Positions 31,690 through 42,110 are shown, counted from the first letter of the stretch. The stretch: 64,000 nucleotides of DNA from an uncultured Peptococcaceae bacterium (GCA_958451915.1 CAUDRX010000001.1:50933-114932); one strand, 5' to 3'. A program made the numbers and translations. The notes: generated by a model from the letters alone, not told the origin.

Positions 31690-34600
31690 ATGAGAAAGAG
31701 AAGAAAATGGCTTGCCACGCTGATGACAATCGCTATGCTCGTGACCATAATTCCGGCAGGCGCATTCGCACAAGGCGGCGAGGCGGACGGAGTGACGCGG
31801 GTTTCGTCAAATCTGGACATTTCTAAATCAAAAACTGCTGAGAATCTTGATCCAGAAACGATGAACTCAAAGGTGACTTTGTCGTTGCCATCAGAAAGTT
31901 ATAGCCCATCTGTTGATGTGGTCATGGTGATCGACGTTTCCAGTAGTATGAAAGAGACGGATATCACAGAAGCAAAAGCAGCTGCTAATGCAATGTGTGA
32001 TGAATTAACGGCAAAAGATAAAGTGGATGTTAATGTTGGCGTCGTAACATTTGATAAGACTGCTCATGAGCTAACGAATGGTTTGGTTTCAATCGCAGAG
32101 GCTAAGACAGCTATTGATTCTATCGCTGCCTCTTCAGATACGAATATGATGGCTGGCTTGATGGCTGGAAAAGCTATGTTGGATGCAGGTACCTCTGATG
32201 ATAAGTACATGGTTCTGATGAGTGACGGTATTCCGATTTACTGGATGGAAAATGGGGAGCCAGTAAGTAAAATACTGACCAACTATCGACCAGATAAGGA
32301 AACTGTTATTAATTCTATGGCTGCGGGTACTGAACCAGAAGCATCAAAAAATGAAGAGTACCTTTCCAAAATGATGAGCATCGAAGAGTTATTGAATGCT
32401 ACGGATTGGGATGCAGATTCGAATGATTGGAAAGTTGTTAGTGATACTGGGGAAAGTTTTAATCCGGACTATAAATACACCAACATTCAAAAAGCAACCT
32501 ACAAAACTGCAAAATATCTTCAGGATGAGATCCTTGGTCAGTATAAGATGAAAATGGTTGCATTCGGTACTGACAAGTATGAAGATAACGTTGTTTACAA
32601 ATACGGTGAAGATCTTTGCGACTGGATCGGTGAACAGGAAGGTGTATCTTATTATAAGATTGCTAAACCTGGATATGGCGGTGAAGCTGGCGAGTTGACT
32701 GAAGCTTTTACCGATATTGCCAATGAAATGATCTACGTGGTTGATGCTGGTTCTACTATCGTTGATGTGATTGGTTCCGGTCAAGAGGGTGATGAGTCTT
32801 ACAATTTCGATTTTGTCGATAACATTGACAAGCTTGAAATGACGGTCCAGGGTGAAAATGGCGATCGCCAGGCTATCGCTAAAGTGAAGGATACGACAGC
32901 AACGTTGAACGAAAATGAGACGTCTCGCTATAATTTTGGCGATTCCGATGAATCGTTAGATGGCGGATATCCATATGTCCTGCACTATTATCAGAACGGA
33001 CAAGATGGCAATTCTGCCGAATGTTTTGTTTTGGATATCAACGTTCCGATTGCTATTGATAATGGCGTTCAATTGTCTTACGAAGTGCATTTAATGAATC
33101 CTTCCAGTGTCCCAGGAACTCATGGTACGTATGACAGAGATGGTAGTAACGGTGGTACCGCTTTATATACGAATGTCAGCGCAACCCTGAATCCTGTTGA
33201 TACAAATGGAATTGCAGGCAATCCAGAAGAATTTGGCAAACCAACCGTTTCCTACACGGTAGAAGAACCGATCCCAGAAGGTACGATCCAGCTCCAGCCT
33301 GCGGACATCACCATTTATACCGGCGGTGACGGATATGAGAGTGCCGTCGATGGCAGCGATGATACGGAGCTTGGAACAACGTCAGATGGTCTGCCTGAAC
33401 CAGGCTTCTATGTGACATTGCCGGAAGATCTGAATGATTGGATGATCAAACATGCGGACGATGAAGACAAGACAACTGTTGAAGTGACAAACGAAGATGG
33501 AACAAAGACACGACAGACGGTTGTTGACCTGTCCGATTATCTGACTTTCACTTACAAAGATGATCAGGGTAATAACCGTCTCTGGAAACTGGAACGTTAT
33601 GATAATACTAATGCCAGCGAAAGTATGGCGTTCAGCAAATACATCTATCGCATCCTGCCTGCTCAGGTAGGCGACGAAGAGATCCCTATCCGCCTTCAGT
33701 TTACGGATCAGGACGGTGATATCACGACCAGTGATGATTTTACGATCAATCTCGATGGTCTTTATCAGGAATATAAAATGACCATCTATCCAGGGGCATT
33801 GACACAGCAAAATGTCGAGGCTGTCTTAACAGCTGGCAAAGATGTATCGACGAATAAGACAGAGGTTGTTCCTGGTGAATTGGTCGTCCGTGGGGTTGTT
33901 TCTAATGCAGAAGACCCAACAACAGAGATCACAGATACCACACCAACCAAGCAGGTTGAAGATGTGACCGCACAGGTGCCGGCTGGCACGATCTATAAGA
34001 TCAATGAGAGTGAGCTTGCTGTTGAAAATCAAGACGCTGTTCGTCTTTTGGTTGACAGTGTTGTTCCTGATTCCAACAACACCTTGCAGAATGCTGCTGT
34101 GAGCAAATTTGATGATATCACGGCACAGCATGAGTGTGAGATGAACTATCTCGACCTCGTTGACACCAGCAATGGTAACGCCTGGGTCACTGCCAGCAAC
34201 GACGTGACCGTTCACTGGCCGATCCCTGCGGATGCGACCGATGACAGTGAATTCTACATCGTTCACTATGAAGGGCTGGACCGTAACGACAACACCGCGC
34301 TCGACGATGGAGATTATACGCAGGAACTCTATTCCGTAGAGAATGATAATCTGAAGATCGAAAACGGCAACCTCACCTTCACCGTCGATTCCTTCTCCCC
34401 ATTTGCCCTCTTCTACACTGCTGAAGAGCCAGACACACCTGGTGGCGGCGGCACGGTGATCCCATCCGATCCAGATGATCCGGATCCAGATACCCCGGAC
34501 CTTAACACCGATGACCACTACTCCTACATCGTCGGTTATCCTGAAGACTACCGCACCGGTGAAGCAACGGATGACGAATCCCTCTGGCCAGTCAAGCCAC

Positions 34601-35256
34601 AGGGCAACATCACCCGTGCTGAGGTTGCCACGATCTTCTATCGTCTCCTTACCAATGATGCCCGCGATGAGAACTGGACCACGTCCAACAGCTTCACTGA
34701 CGTGAGTGCCGACAGCTGGTACAATACACCTGTCTCCACCCTCAGCGCGATGGGTCTTATCGAAGGCTACGAAGACGGCAGCTTCCGTCCGGACAATCCG
34801 ATCACCCGTGCGGAGTTTGCAGCCATCGCTGGCCGTTTCTTCACCGATAACGATGCCATCTATGAACCAGGCACCTTCAGCGACATCGAAGGCGCAGAAT
34901 GGTTCGCAGATGCTGTTCAGGCGGCTAAAGACCACGACATCATCGGCGGGTATCCAGATGGCTCCTTCAAGCCAAACAACCCGATCACCCGTGCTGAAGC
35001 CTGCTCCATCGTCAACCGTACCACCAAGCGTGTGCCGGATGCTGACCATCTCCTCGCCCTCGACGAGATGCGCAACTGGCCAGACAACGCTGATACCAGC
35101 GCATGGTACTATGCTGACATGCAGGAAGCCACCAACGGCCACTACTACGACTACGTCCTCGATGAGAACGATGAGATCGTGAGAGAAGAGTGGACCAGCG
35201 AACGTGCACCGATCGACTGGGAACAGGTGGAAGAAGAACTGGAAGCCAGTCATTGA
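31690..35256 (+). CDS. Large vWA-domain surface protein anchored by three SLH domains
   Basis: A 1188-residue exported protein. Signal peptide ~1-29 (MRKRRKW, ending PAGAFAQ). A von Willebrand A domain starts near residue 75: VVMVIDVSSSMKE holds the MIDAS DxSxS, with later TNMMAGLM and LMSDGIP completing the metal site. A long Thr/Asp/Glu-rich beta-type region follows. The last ~230 residues hold three SLH repeats (GNITRAEVATIFYRLL, NPITRAEFAAIAGRFF, NPITRAEACSIVNRTT), which bind secondary cell-wall polymer. Likely an adhesin or S-layer-associated protein. Codons are clearly AT-richer over the first ~800 residues than in the SLH part, suggesting domain shuffling. SD AAGGAG precedes ATG 31690. 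Confidence 0.88.
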   Translation: MRKRRKWLATLMTIAMLVTIIPAGAFAQGGEADGVTRVSSNLDISKSKTAENLDPETMNSKVTLSLPSESYSPSVDVVMVIDVSSSMKETDITEAKAAANAMCDELTAKDKVDVNVGVVTFDKTAHELTNGLVSIAEAKTAIDSIAASSDTNMMAGLMAGKAMLDAGTSDDKYMVLMSDGIPIYWMENGEPVSKILTNYRPDKETVINSMAAGTEPEASKNEEYLSKMMSIEELLNATDWDADSNDWKVVSDTGESFNPDYKYTNIQKATYKTAKYLQDEILGQYKMKMVAFGTDKYEDNVVYKYGEDLCDWIGEQEGVSYYKIAKPGYGGEAGELTEAFTDIANEMIYVVDAGSTIVDVIGSGQEGDESYNFDFVDNIDKLEMTVQGENGDRQAIAKVKDTTATLNENETSRYNFGDSDESLDGGYPYVLHYYQNGQDGNSAECFVLDINVPIAIDNGVQLSYEVHLMNPSSVPGTHGTYDRDGSNGGTALYTNVSATLNPVDTNGIAGNPEEFGKPTVSYTVEEPIPEGTIQLQPADITIYTGGDGYESAVDGSDDTELGTTSDGLPEPGFYVTLPEDLNDWMIKHADDEDKTTVEVTNEDGTKTRQTVVDLSDYLTFTYKDDQGNNRLWKLERYDNTNASESMAFSKYIYRILPAQVGDEEIPIRLQFTDQDGDITTSDDFTINLDGLYQEYKMTIYPGALTQQNVEAVLTAGKDVSTNKTEVVPGELVVRGVVSNAEDPTTEITDTTPTKQVEDVTAQVPAGTIYKINESELAVENQDAVRLLVDSVVPDSNNTLQNAAVSKFDDITAQHECEMNYLDLVDTSNGNAWVTASNDVTVHWPIPADATDDSEFYIVHYEGLDRNDNTALDDGDYTQELYSVENDNLKIENGNLTFTVDSFSPFALFYTAEEPDTPGGGGTVIPSDPDDPDPDTPDLNTDDHYSYIVGYPEDYRTGEATDDESLWPVKPQGNITRAEVATIFYRLLTNDARDENWTTSNSFTDVSADSWYNTPVSTLSAMGLIEGYEDGSFRPDNPITRAEFAAIAGRFFTDNDAIYEPGTFSDIEGAEWFADAVQAAKDHDIIGGYPDGSFKPNNPITRAEACSIVNRTTKRVPDADHLLALDEMRNWPDNADTSAWYYADMQEATNGHYYDYVLDENDEIVREEWTSERAPIDWEQVEEELEASH

Positions 35257-35287
35257 CCGATAGCCGGTCTGTCTGAACGCATGAACG

Positions 35288-35319
35288 AAGCCCTTTGCCT
35301 TATGGCAAAGGGCTTTTTT
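35288..35319 (+). terminator. Terminator after the SLH protein gene
   Basis: AAGCCCTTTGCC (35288-35299), loop TTAT, GGCAAAGGGCTT (35304-35315), T run. Near-copy of the hairpin after ribU. Confidence 0.93.
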
Positions 35320-35389
35320 CATGCGCGCGGGTGCGTGGACCGGTTGGTTTTGGGCAGAGGAAAGCCTTTGCAGAGGCTGCGAAGGGTAC

Positions 35390-35423
35390 AAAAAACAGGG
35401 CGTCTGCGCATGCAGACACCCTG
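35390..35423 (-). terminator. Terminator of the glcD-glcF-like operon
   Basis: CAGGGCGTCTG pairs with CAGACACCCTG (35396-35423); the T run is on the minus strand (A6 at 35390-35395). Confidence 0.85.
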
Positions 35424-35438
35424 CTGTGAAAGATGGCA

Positions 35439-36662
35439 TCAAAGGACCTGGCTGATGTGCAGCACTTGAAGGTCTTTGTAGCGTTCAAGCTTGCCGAGCT
35501 GCATCAGGCAGCTTGGGCATTCGGCGACGACGATGTCGGCACCGGTGGCTTTGAAGCCTTCGTATTTTTTCTCGAGGACTTTGGTGGAGATGCCTGGAAA
35601 ATCGATCTGGAAAGTGCCGGCGCCGCCGCAGCACATGGTGGCGTTCTCGGCTGGGAGATAGGTGACGGCTTTCTCGAGGAGGGCCTGCGGTTCTTTGTGG
35701 ATGCCCTGGCCGCGGTTGAGGTGGCAGGAGGCGTGGTAGGTGACGCGCAGGTCTTTGTGTGGGGTTGGCTCGTAGCCGACGGCGTAGAGGTATTCGGACA
35801 GACCCATGATCTTTGCGGAGAAGGCGCGGGCTTTTTCTGCCATCTCAGGGTCGTCGGCGAAAAGCTGGCCGTACTCTTTGAGCATGGCGCCGCAGCTGCC
35901 GCAGTCGGTGACGACCAGGTCGTAGTCTGCGAGGATGTCGATGTTGTGTCTGGCCATCTTTTTGGCGAGAGGGATCATGCCGTGGGACTGCTGGGGCAGG
36001 CCGCAGCAATCAACGGCGGGCACTTCGACGCTGCGTCCGGTCTTTTCGATGAGGGCGATGGAGGCGTCGGAAGCGTTCTTGAAGAAGAGTTTCATGGCGC
36101 AGCCTTTGAAATAGGCGACGCGCTGGACCTGGGAAAGGTCAACACGGCACTTTTCCGCAGGTTTGGAAAAGATCGCGGGTCCGGCGTGGCGCATGGCTTC
36201 GGGCGCGGTGTGGTTGGCGGGCAGGAGACCGCGGGTGAGACGCGGGAACTGCAGGCCCTGGGCGAGCCCGATGAAGGGGCGGCTCACGCTCTTGAGAGGG
36301 CCGCTGGACATGAAACCGCCGACGAGGCGGTATTTTGGCGAGAGGCCGTAGTCCTCGCGCAGCCACTGGCGGATCTCGATCATGGCTTCATCGGTCATGA
36401 CTTTGCCGGGGCAGACTTCGGTGCAGGCTTTGCAGAGCAGGCAGTAGTCGAGGGCGTGGCGCAGTTCTTTGGCGCCGCCGTCGAGCTTGCCTTCGAGAAG
36501 GGCGCGCACGATGGCGATCTTGCCGCGGGAAGCGGCGCGGTCCTTGTGGTCGACCTTATAGAGGGGGCAGACGGTGGTGCAGGCGCCGCAGCGGTCGCAC
36601 TTGTCGACGATGGTGCGGAGTTTCTGATAATGAGGATTGTTTTTGTCGATGGTCATTGTCAT
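35439..36662 (-). CDS. Iron-sulfur subunit of a 2-hydroxyacid (glycolate/lactate) dehydrogenase, GlcF-like
   Basis: A 407-residue electron-transfer subunit. Two 4Fe-4S motifs lie near the N-terminus (CDRCGACTTVCPLY and CLLCKACTEVCPGK). Two CCG domains follow (AYFKGCAMKLFF, VDCCGLPQQSHG, and later ATMCCGGAGTF with CPSC). It should take electrons from the FAD subunit encoded immediately upstream; the acceptor is not shown. The ATG at 36662 overlaps the stop of that gene (TGATG); an ATG at 36656 is also possible. The expected substrate is a small 2-hydroxyacid such as lactate or glycolate; which one is unknown. Confidence 0.9.
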   Translation of the reverse strand: MTMTIDKNNPHYQKLRTIVDKCDRCGACTTVCPLYKVDHKDRAASRGKIAIVRALLEGKLDGGAKELRHALDYCLLCKACTEVCPGKVMTDEAMIEIRQWLREDYGLSPKYRLVGGFMSSGPLKSVSRPFIGLAQGLQFPRLTRGLLPANHTAPEAMRHAGPAIFSKPAEKCRVDLSQVQRVAYFKGCAMKLFFKNASDASIALIEKTGRSVEVPAVDCCGLPQQSHGMIPLAKKMARHNIDILADYDLVVTDCGSCGAMLKEYGQLFADDPEMAEKARAFSAKIMGLSEYLYAVGYEPTPHKDLRVTYHASCHLNRGQGIHKEPQALLEKAVTYLPAENATMCCGGAGTFQIDFPGISTKVLEKKYEGFKATGADIVVAECPSCLMQLGKLERYKDLQVLHISQVL

Positions 36663-38062
36663 CACCGCCCGAAGATCTTGCCAGGATTGAGGATATTGTT
36701 CGGATCGAGGGCGCGCTTGATCAGGAGGGAAGCGTCGATCTCTTCCTTTTCCAGCGCCAGTCCGATGTAAGGCTGCTTGGAGACACCGATACCGTGCTCG
36801 CCGCTGAGCTTGCCGCCGCAGTCAACGGCTGCCTGGAAGATCTCTTCCACGCACTCATGCACTTTTTCCGGCACGCCTGGCTGGCTCATATCACAGAGCA
36901 GGGATGGATGCAGGTTGCCGTCACCGGCGTGACCGAAGATGGAGACCTCGAAGCCATAGCGGGCACAGATCTCGCCGATCATGGTGCAGACGCGGGGCAG
37001 CGCGGCGCGCGGCACGGTGATGTCTTCGCCGATACGGTCCGGCGCGAGGGCTTTGAGGGCGGTGGAGAGCTTGTTGCGCAGGGTCCAGAGGTGTTCGCGC
37101 TCGGCATCGTCCTTGGCCAGGGTGAAGCCCAGGGCGCCGCCGGCGCGGCAGGTGGCTTCGAGGGTGGCCATGTCGCTTTCCACGGCTTCCGTGGTGTTGC
37201 CGTCAAGGTCAAAAACAAGCATGGCGCCGACGTCATCGGCGATCGGGAAGTCGTTGAATTTGGCGGTGGCGATGCAGCTGAGCTTATCCATGAGCTCGGC
37301 AGCGGTCGGGGTGACGCCGCTCTTCAGGCATTCGCCGACGGCGGCGCAGGCGTCCTCAACGCTCCTGAAGGTGGCCATGGCGCTCTTGGTGAAGGCAGGC
37401 TTGCCGATGACCTTGAGGGTGGCTTCGGTGATGATGCCGAGGGTGCCTTCGGAGCCGACGAAGAGCTGGGTCATGTTGTAGCCGGTGACGTTCTTGATGA
37501 GTTTGCCGCCGGTGTGGATGACGTCGCCGTTTGCCAGCACGACTTCCAGGCCGAGGACGTAGTCACTTGTGACACCGTATTTGACGGCGCGGATGCCGCC
37601 GGCGTTTTCGGCGATGTTGCCGCCAATGGTGGAATATTTATAAGAAGAGGGTTCTGGCGGGTAGTAGAGGCCGTGGTCGGCGCAGAATTCGTGCACGTCT
37701 TTGGTGAGGACGCCTGGCTGCACGCGCAGGGTGAGGTTCTTTTCGTCGAGCTCGACGATCTCCTTCATCTCGTCGACGCCGAGGACGATGCCGCCCTGTA
37801 CAGGGATGACGCCGCCGCTGCGGCCGCTGCCGGTGCCGCGCACGACGACAGGGATCTTGTGGGCGTTGGCGTATTTCATGAGAGCGGAGACTTCCGCGGT
37901 GGTGTGGGCCTTGCAGACAAAGTCCGGCGTTTCATCCGGATCGAGGGCTTCCGGCGAGGCGTCGTAGCTGTAGCCGAAGCAGTCGATCGGTTCGTGCAGC
38001 ACGCGCTCCTTGCCGAAGATCTCGCGCAGGGCCGCGAGGTGTTGTTCCTTATTTTCTAGCAT
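36662..38062 (-). CDS. FAD-linked 2-hydroxyacid (glycolate/lactate) dehydrogenase subunit, GlcD-like
   Basis: A 466-residue flavoprotein. The PCMH-type FAD domain has VVVRGTGSGRSGGVIPVQGG, PEPSSYKYSTIGGNIAENAG and LFVGSEGTLGIITEATL. The C-terminal FAD-oxidase domain has FGHAGDGNLHPSLL and GGKLSGEHGIGVSK. The family oxidises 2-hydroxyacids; in anaerobes such pairs may work with ETF proteins, but no etf genes lie nearby. ATG 38062 follows AAAGGAAGGAACC; the frame stays open further upstream but without support. First gene of a two-gene operon. Confidence 0.92.
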   Translation of the reverse strand: MLENKEQHLAALREIFGKERVLHEPIDCFGYSYDASPEALDPDETPDFVCKAHTTAEVSALMKYANAHKIPVVVRGTGSGRSGGVIPVQGGIVLGVDEMKEIVELDEKNLTLRVQPGVLTKDVHEFCADHGLYYPPEPSSYKYSTIGGNIAENAGGIRAVKYGVTSDYVLGLEVVLANGDVIHTGGKLIKNVTGYNMTQLFVGSEGTLGIITEATLKVIGKPAFTKSAMATFRSVEDACAAVGECLKSGVTPTAAELMDKLSCIATAKFNDFPIADDVGAMLVFDLDGNTTEAVESDMATLEATCRAGGALGFTLAKDDAEREHLWTLRNKLSTALKALAPDRIGEDITVPRAALPRVCTMIGEICARYGFEVSIFGHAGDGNLHPSLLCDMSQPGVPEKVHECVEEIFQAAVDCGGKLSGEHGIGVSKQPYIGLALEKEEIDASLLIKRALDPNNILNPGKIFGR

Positions 38063-38110
38063 GGGAACGGTTCCTTCCTTTCTGTTATATAAAACCTTTT
38101 CGTGCCTCCT

Positions 38111-38139
38111 ATTATAGCACGCCCCTCGGAAATTGACAG
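38111..38139 (-). promoter_or_regulatory. Promoter of the glcD-glcF-like operon
   Basis: On the minus strand TATAAT (38116-38111) with CTGTCA 17 bp upstream (38139-38134). Confidence 0.55.
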
Positions 38140-38167
38140 AAGGTGAGCGCAATTTTTTTCAAAAAGA

Positions 38168-38196
38168 TTGCGTATTTATTCAGCACGCTTTATAAT
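38168..38196 (+). promoter_or_regulatory. Promoter of the second iron-type dehydrogenase gene
   Basis: TTGCGT (38168-38173), 17-bp spacer, TATAAT (38191-38196). It is divergent from the minus-strand promoter about 50 bp away. Confidence 0.7.
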
Positions 38197-38236
38197 TGTA
38201 CTATAACAGTCATTAAACCAAAGGAGTTGCATTTTT

Positions 38237-39334
38237 ATGGAGACCCAATCCGTTTTCCTTCCATCCTATAGCATCGGCGGTAAAGATGTGTACAAGAAAG
38301 TGCCGGACATCTGCCGTCCGTACGGCACCAAGGCCATCGTTATCGGCGGTGAAAAAGCCATGGCAGCCGCCAAAGAAGACCTGCTCGCCGGCGTGGCTGG
38401 CAGCGACATCGAGATCACCGGTTTTCTCAAATATGGCGATGACGTCACCTATGAAGCTGCCGACGCCCTCTGTGCCAATCCAGATGTGCAGGCTGCCGAT
38501 ATGATCTTTGCTGTCGGCGGCGGGCGCGCCACCGATACCTGCAAGACTGCTGCCGACAAGCTCGACAAGCCGCTCTTCACCTTCCCGACGATCGCTTCCA
38601 ACTGTGCGGCCGTTACCCTTGTCTGCGTCATGCACAAGCCAGACCGCAGCCTTGCTGGTTTCCATTACCGCAAAGAGCCGGCCAAGCACGCGTTTATCAA
38701 TCTTGACATCATCTGCAAGGCGCCGCTGGAATACATCTGGGCCGGTATCGGTGATGCTTTCAGCAAGGCTTACGAACCACCGTTCTCCGCGATGAACGAT
38801 GAACTCGATCATTCCAATATGATCGGTGTCGACCTCGCCAAGCACTGTGGTGAACCGCTCTTCAAATACGCTGTCCAGGCTTACGAAGACTGCAAGAACC
38901 ACGTGGCCAGTGAAGCGCTGAAGCAGATCGTTCTCAACATCATCATCACTGGCGGCATCATCAGCACCCTCATCGAGACTGAGAAATACAACGGCGCCAT
39001 CCCACATTCCATCTTCTACGGCTCCACACCGATCCCAGCCTGCGAGCAGAACCACCTGCACGGCGAGATCGTTGCCTATGCATGCCTGCCACAGCTCATG
39101 CACGAAGGCCGGATGGAAGACTTTGAGCGCCAGTTCAATATCAACCGTGCCCTCGGTCTGCCGACCAGTCTTGCTGAGATCGACATCCAGATCGGCACGC
39201 CGGATTACGAAAAACTCCTCGATGGTACCATGGCTGACCGCTGCATGCAGTATCTGCCATATCCGATCAGCCGTGCCGATGTTGACGACGCTATCCGCAA
39301 GACCGAAGCTTATCACAATGAGCATGTAAAGTGA
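38237..39334 (+). CDS. Iron-containing alcohol dehydrogenase superfamily protein, copy 2
   Basis: A 365-residue paralogue of the protein at 29078. Shared features in the same order: FAVGGGRATDTCK, FPTIASNCAAVTLVCV, GIGDAFSKAYEPPF (Asp ligand), IPHSIFYGS and QNHLHGEIVAYA (His ligands). Like copy 1 it starts with a SxxLPSYxIG-type strand. It is transcribed divergently from the 2-hydroxyacid dehydrogenase pair, so it may act in a related carbonyl/hydroxyacid pathway; the substrate is not known. ATG 38237 follows AAAGGAGTTGC. A terminator closes the gene. Confidence 0.87.
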   Translation: METQSVFLPSYSIGGKDVYKKVPDICRPYGTKAIVIGGEKAMAAAKEDLLAGVAGSDIEITGFLKYGDDVTYEAADALCANPDVQAADMIFAVGGGRATDTCKTAADKLDKPLFTFPTIASNCAAVTLVCVMHKPDRSLAGFHYRKEPAKHAFINLDIICKAPLEYIWAGIGDAFSKAYEPPFSAMNDELDHSNMIGVDLAKHCGEPLFKYAVQAYEDCKNHVASEALKQIVLNIIITGGIISTLIETEKYNGAIPHSIFYGSTPIPACEQNHLHGEIVAYACLPQLMHEGRMEDFERQFNINRALGLPTSLAEIDIQIGTPDYEKLLDGTMADRCMQYLPYPISRADVDDAIRKTEAYHNEHVK

Positions 39335-39344
39335 GAGAACAGAC

Positions 39345-39378
39345 AGCGCCTCTGGTCATTCGGCCGGAGGCGCTTTTT
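39345..39378 (+). terminator. Terminator after dehydrogenase copy 2
   Basis: AGCGCCTCTGG (39345-39355) pairs with CCGGAGGCGCT (39364-39374), T5. Confidence 0.88.
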
Positions 39379-39407
39379 GCGAAAATTGCAACAATCACGA
39401 TTTCCTA

Positions 39408-39437
39408 TTGGCGCTCCGGCGAGAGACAGCGTATAAT
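39408..39437 (+). promoter_or_regulatory. Promoter of the aldo/keto reductase gene
   Basis: TTGGCG (39408-39413), 18-bp spacer, TATAAT (39432-39437). Confidence 0.65.
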
Positions 39438-39450
39438 ATCTATAGTATAA

Positions 39451-40323
<873 letters not shown>

Positions 40324-40400
40324 GGTCCATCGTGGATCTCTGCGGGACGGCACACGTTCCGTTTGTATGGAGAAAAGAAAAATACTGACGATCGCCAGAA

Positions 40401-40435
40401 GCCCTCGAGTAGATCATGATGCTCGGGGGCCTTGT
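40401..40435 (+). terminator. Possible terminator after the aldo/keto reductase gene
   Basis: GCCCTCGAG (40401-40409) pairs with CTCGGGGGC (40422-40430, one G-T pair); only a short CTTGTT follows, so termination may be partial. Confidence 0.45.
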
Positions 40436-40471
40436 TATATGGTTTTCGGATGGGTGAAGGAGGAAGTGATC

Positions 40472-41446
40472 TTGCAGATCTTTGACGGGCATTCAGACAT
40501 CTTTACAGACGTACTGCGGCGTCGGCTGGCTGGGGAGAAAGATGTACTGGCGCGGGTACATCTGCCGCGGCTTCGCGCTGGCGGCATTGAAGGCGGCTGT
40601 CTGGTGCTGTGGGTGGACCCGCCGCATACGAACGCGCCCGTGCCGCGCTTTCGCGCGCTCTGCCAGGCAGTGCGCGAGGAGCTTGCGGCATGCGGGGAAG
40701 CGGTGCTGGTGCATAACTGCGGCGAGATCGCTGCGGCCAGGGCACAGGGGCGTTTCTACATCCTCCTAGGCACCGAAGGGCTGGATGCCATCGGCGAAGA
40801 TGATGGGCAGATCGATGCCCTCTATGATTTCGGTGTGCGCCACGCCATGCTCACCTGGAACAACGACAATGCGCTCGCCGGCGGTGCAAAGGGCGATCCG
40901 TCGCGCGGCCTCACGGCAGCGGGGCGGCGTGTGCTGGCGCGGCTGGAAGCGCGGCACATGCTCGTCGATGTCTCCCATCTGGGGGATGCTTCTTTCTGGG
41001 ATGTGCTGGGCGCAGTCCACGGCCCTCTGATCGCGTCCCATTCCAATGCCCGCAGCGTCAACGCTGTGCCGCGCAATCTGGACGATGATCAGCTGCGTGC
41101 CATTGCAGCCACCGGCGGCCTTGTCGGGCTCAATGCCTTCAAAGGCTTTGTCGCTGCCGATGCCGCTCAACAGACCCTTGATACCTTCGTGCGCCACGCA
41201 GTGCACATCGCTGAGACCATCGGCACAGCCCACCTGGCCCTCGGCTTTGATTTCAATGATTACCTGCACCGTGATGCCATGGCAAGCTACAACGATGCGG
41301 CCAATCCCAACGTGCCCGGCCTTGAGGACGCCAGCCGTGCACAGGCTTTTATCACCCGCCTGCGTACAGCCGGTTTCAGTGAAGCCGAGTGTGAAGCCAT
41401 TGCCTGGCGGAACTGGCACCGCCTTATCGAAACGGTGCTGGGTTAG
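40472..41446 (+). CDS. Membrane dipeptidase family (peptidase M19) enzyme
   Basis: A 324-residue binuclear-zinc dipeptidase of the renal dipeptidase family. Metal ligands are visible as His/Asp in FDGHSDIF near the N-terminus, Glu in LLGTEGLD, His in DVSHLGDAS and His in IASHSNARS. TTG 40472 was chosen as start because AAGGAGG (40457-40463) lies 8 bp upstream and the family begins right at the HxD motif; an upstream ATG at 40367 would add an unlikely N-terminus. The protein has no signal peptide. It probably cleaves dipeptides, possibly with D-residues. Confidence 0.87.
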   Translation: MQIFDGHSDIFTDVLRRRLAGEKDVLARVHLPRLRAGGIEGGCLVLWVDPPHTNAPVPRFRALCQAVREELAACGEAVLVHNCGEIAAARAQGRFYILLGTEGLDAIGEDDGQIDALYDFGVRHAMLTWNNDNALAGGAKGDPSRGLTAAGRRVLARLEARHMLVDVSHLGDASFWDVLGAVHGPLIASHSNARSVNAVPRNLDDDQLRAIAATGGLVGLNAFKGFVAADAAQQTLDTFVRHAVHIAETIGTAHLALGFDFNDYLHRDAMASYNDAANPNVPGLEDASRAQAFITRLRTAGFSEAECEAIAWRNWHRLIETVLG

Positions 41447-41492
41447 GAAACCGATCGATGCGAGACATCTCGCGTTCATTTGAAAGGAGTAT

Positions 41493-42110
41493 ATGACCAT
41501 GACCATGATCTTTCTGCACGGTTCAGGCCATCAGGCAGCAAGCTGGCGGGCGACCGTCTCCCGGATGCCGGCAGGTGCGCAGATCCTGCGGCCGAATCTC
41601 GCTGCTCTCCTGGAAGGCTAGCCTGCGCGCTTTGAGAATCTTTGCGCCGCCTTCGCCCGCTACTGCGCGAAGGCAGACACCCCGCTTGATCTCTGCGGCC
41701 TTTCGCTTGGCGGCATCCTGGCGCTGGCGTACACGCTGGAACATCCCGAAAAGATCCGTTCTCTTGCCCTCATCGGTACACCGCATAAGGTGCCAAAGGT
41801 TGCTTTCGCTGTGCAGAATGCCGCCTTTCGCATTTTTCCGGCGCAGGTCTTCCGGACGATGGCATTTGACAAAGCGGACACCTTCGCCCTTGGGGATTCT
41901 ATGAAGGATCTGGATTTCAGCGCACAGGTGGCACAGATCCACTGTCCAACGCTCATTCTTTGCGGCGAAAAGGACCGCGCCAACCTTGCATCTGCGCGTT
42001 TCTTTGCTGCACACATCCCCGGGGCCGAATGCGACGTGATCCCCGGCGTCGGTCATATCGTCAATGAAGAAGCCCCTGAAGCACTGGCCGCACGTCTTGA
42101 GACCTTTTAT
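41493..42110 (+). pseudogene. Alpha/beta hydrolase gene broken by an in-frame TAG
   Basis: ATG 41493 has a good SD (GAAAGGAG) and begins MTMTMIFLHGSGHQAASW, the strand and oxyanion loop of an alpha/beta hydrolase. After 42 codons an in-frame TAG (41619-41621) interrupts it. The same frame then continues with the nucleophile elbow LDLCGLSLGGILALAY, LILCGEKDRANL and GVGHIVNEEAPEAL (catalytic His), up to LETFY at the usual family end. No stop follows there: the frame runs on opposite the convergent regulator gene to 42563. So both a premature stop and loss of the natural stop are seen. A sequencing error at the TAG cannot be excluded. Confidence 0.75.

Noticed and set aside
38099..38109. TTCGTGCCTCC, one mismatch from the agr-type repeat
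   Set aside because: Single copy with no partner 21 bp away on either side and no matching -10 box at 37 bp; taken as chance.
41619..41621. TAG in the hydrolase gene as a recoded (for example pyrrolysine) codon
   Set aside because: No other in-frame TAG genes or recoding machinery seen, many genes end in TAG, and the gene has also lost its natural stop; decay is simpler.
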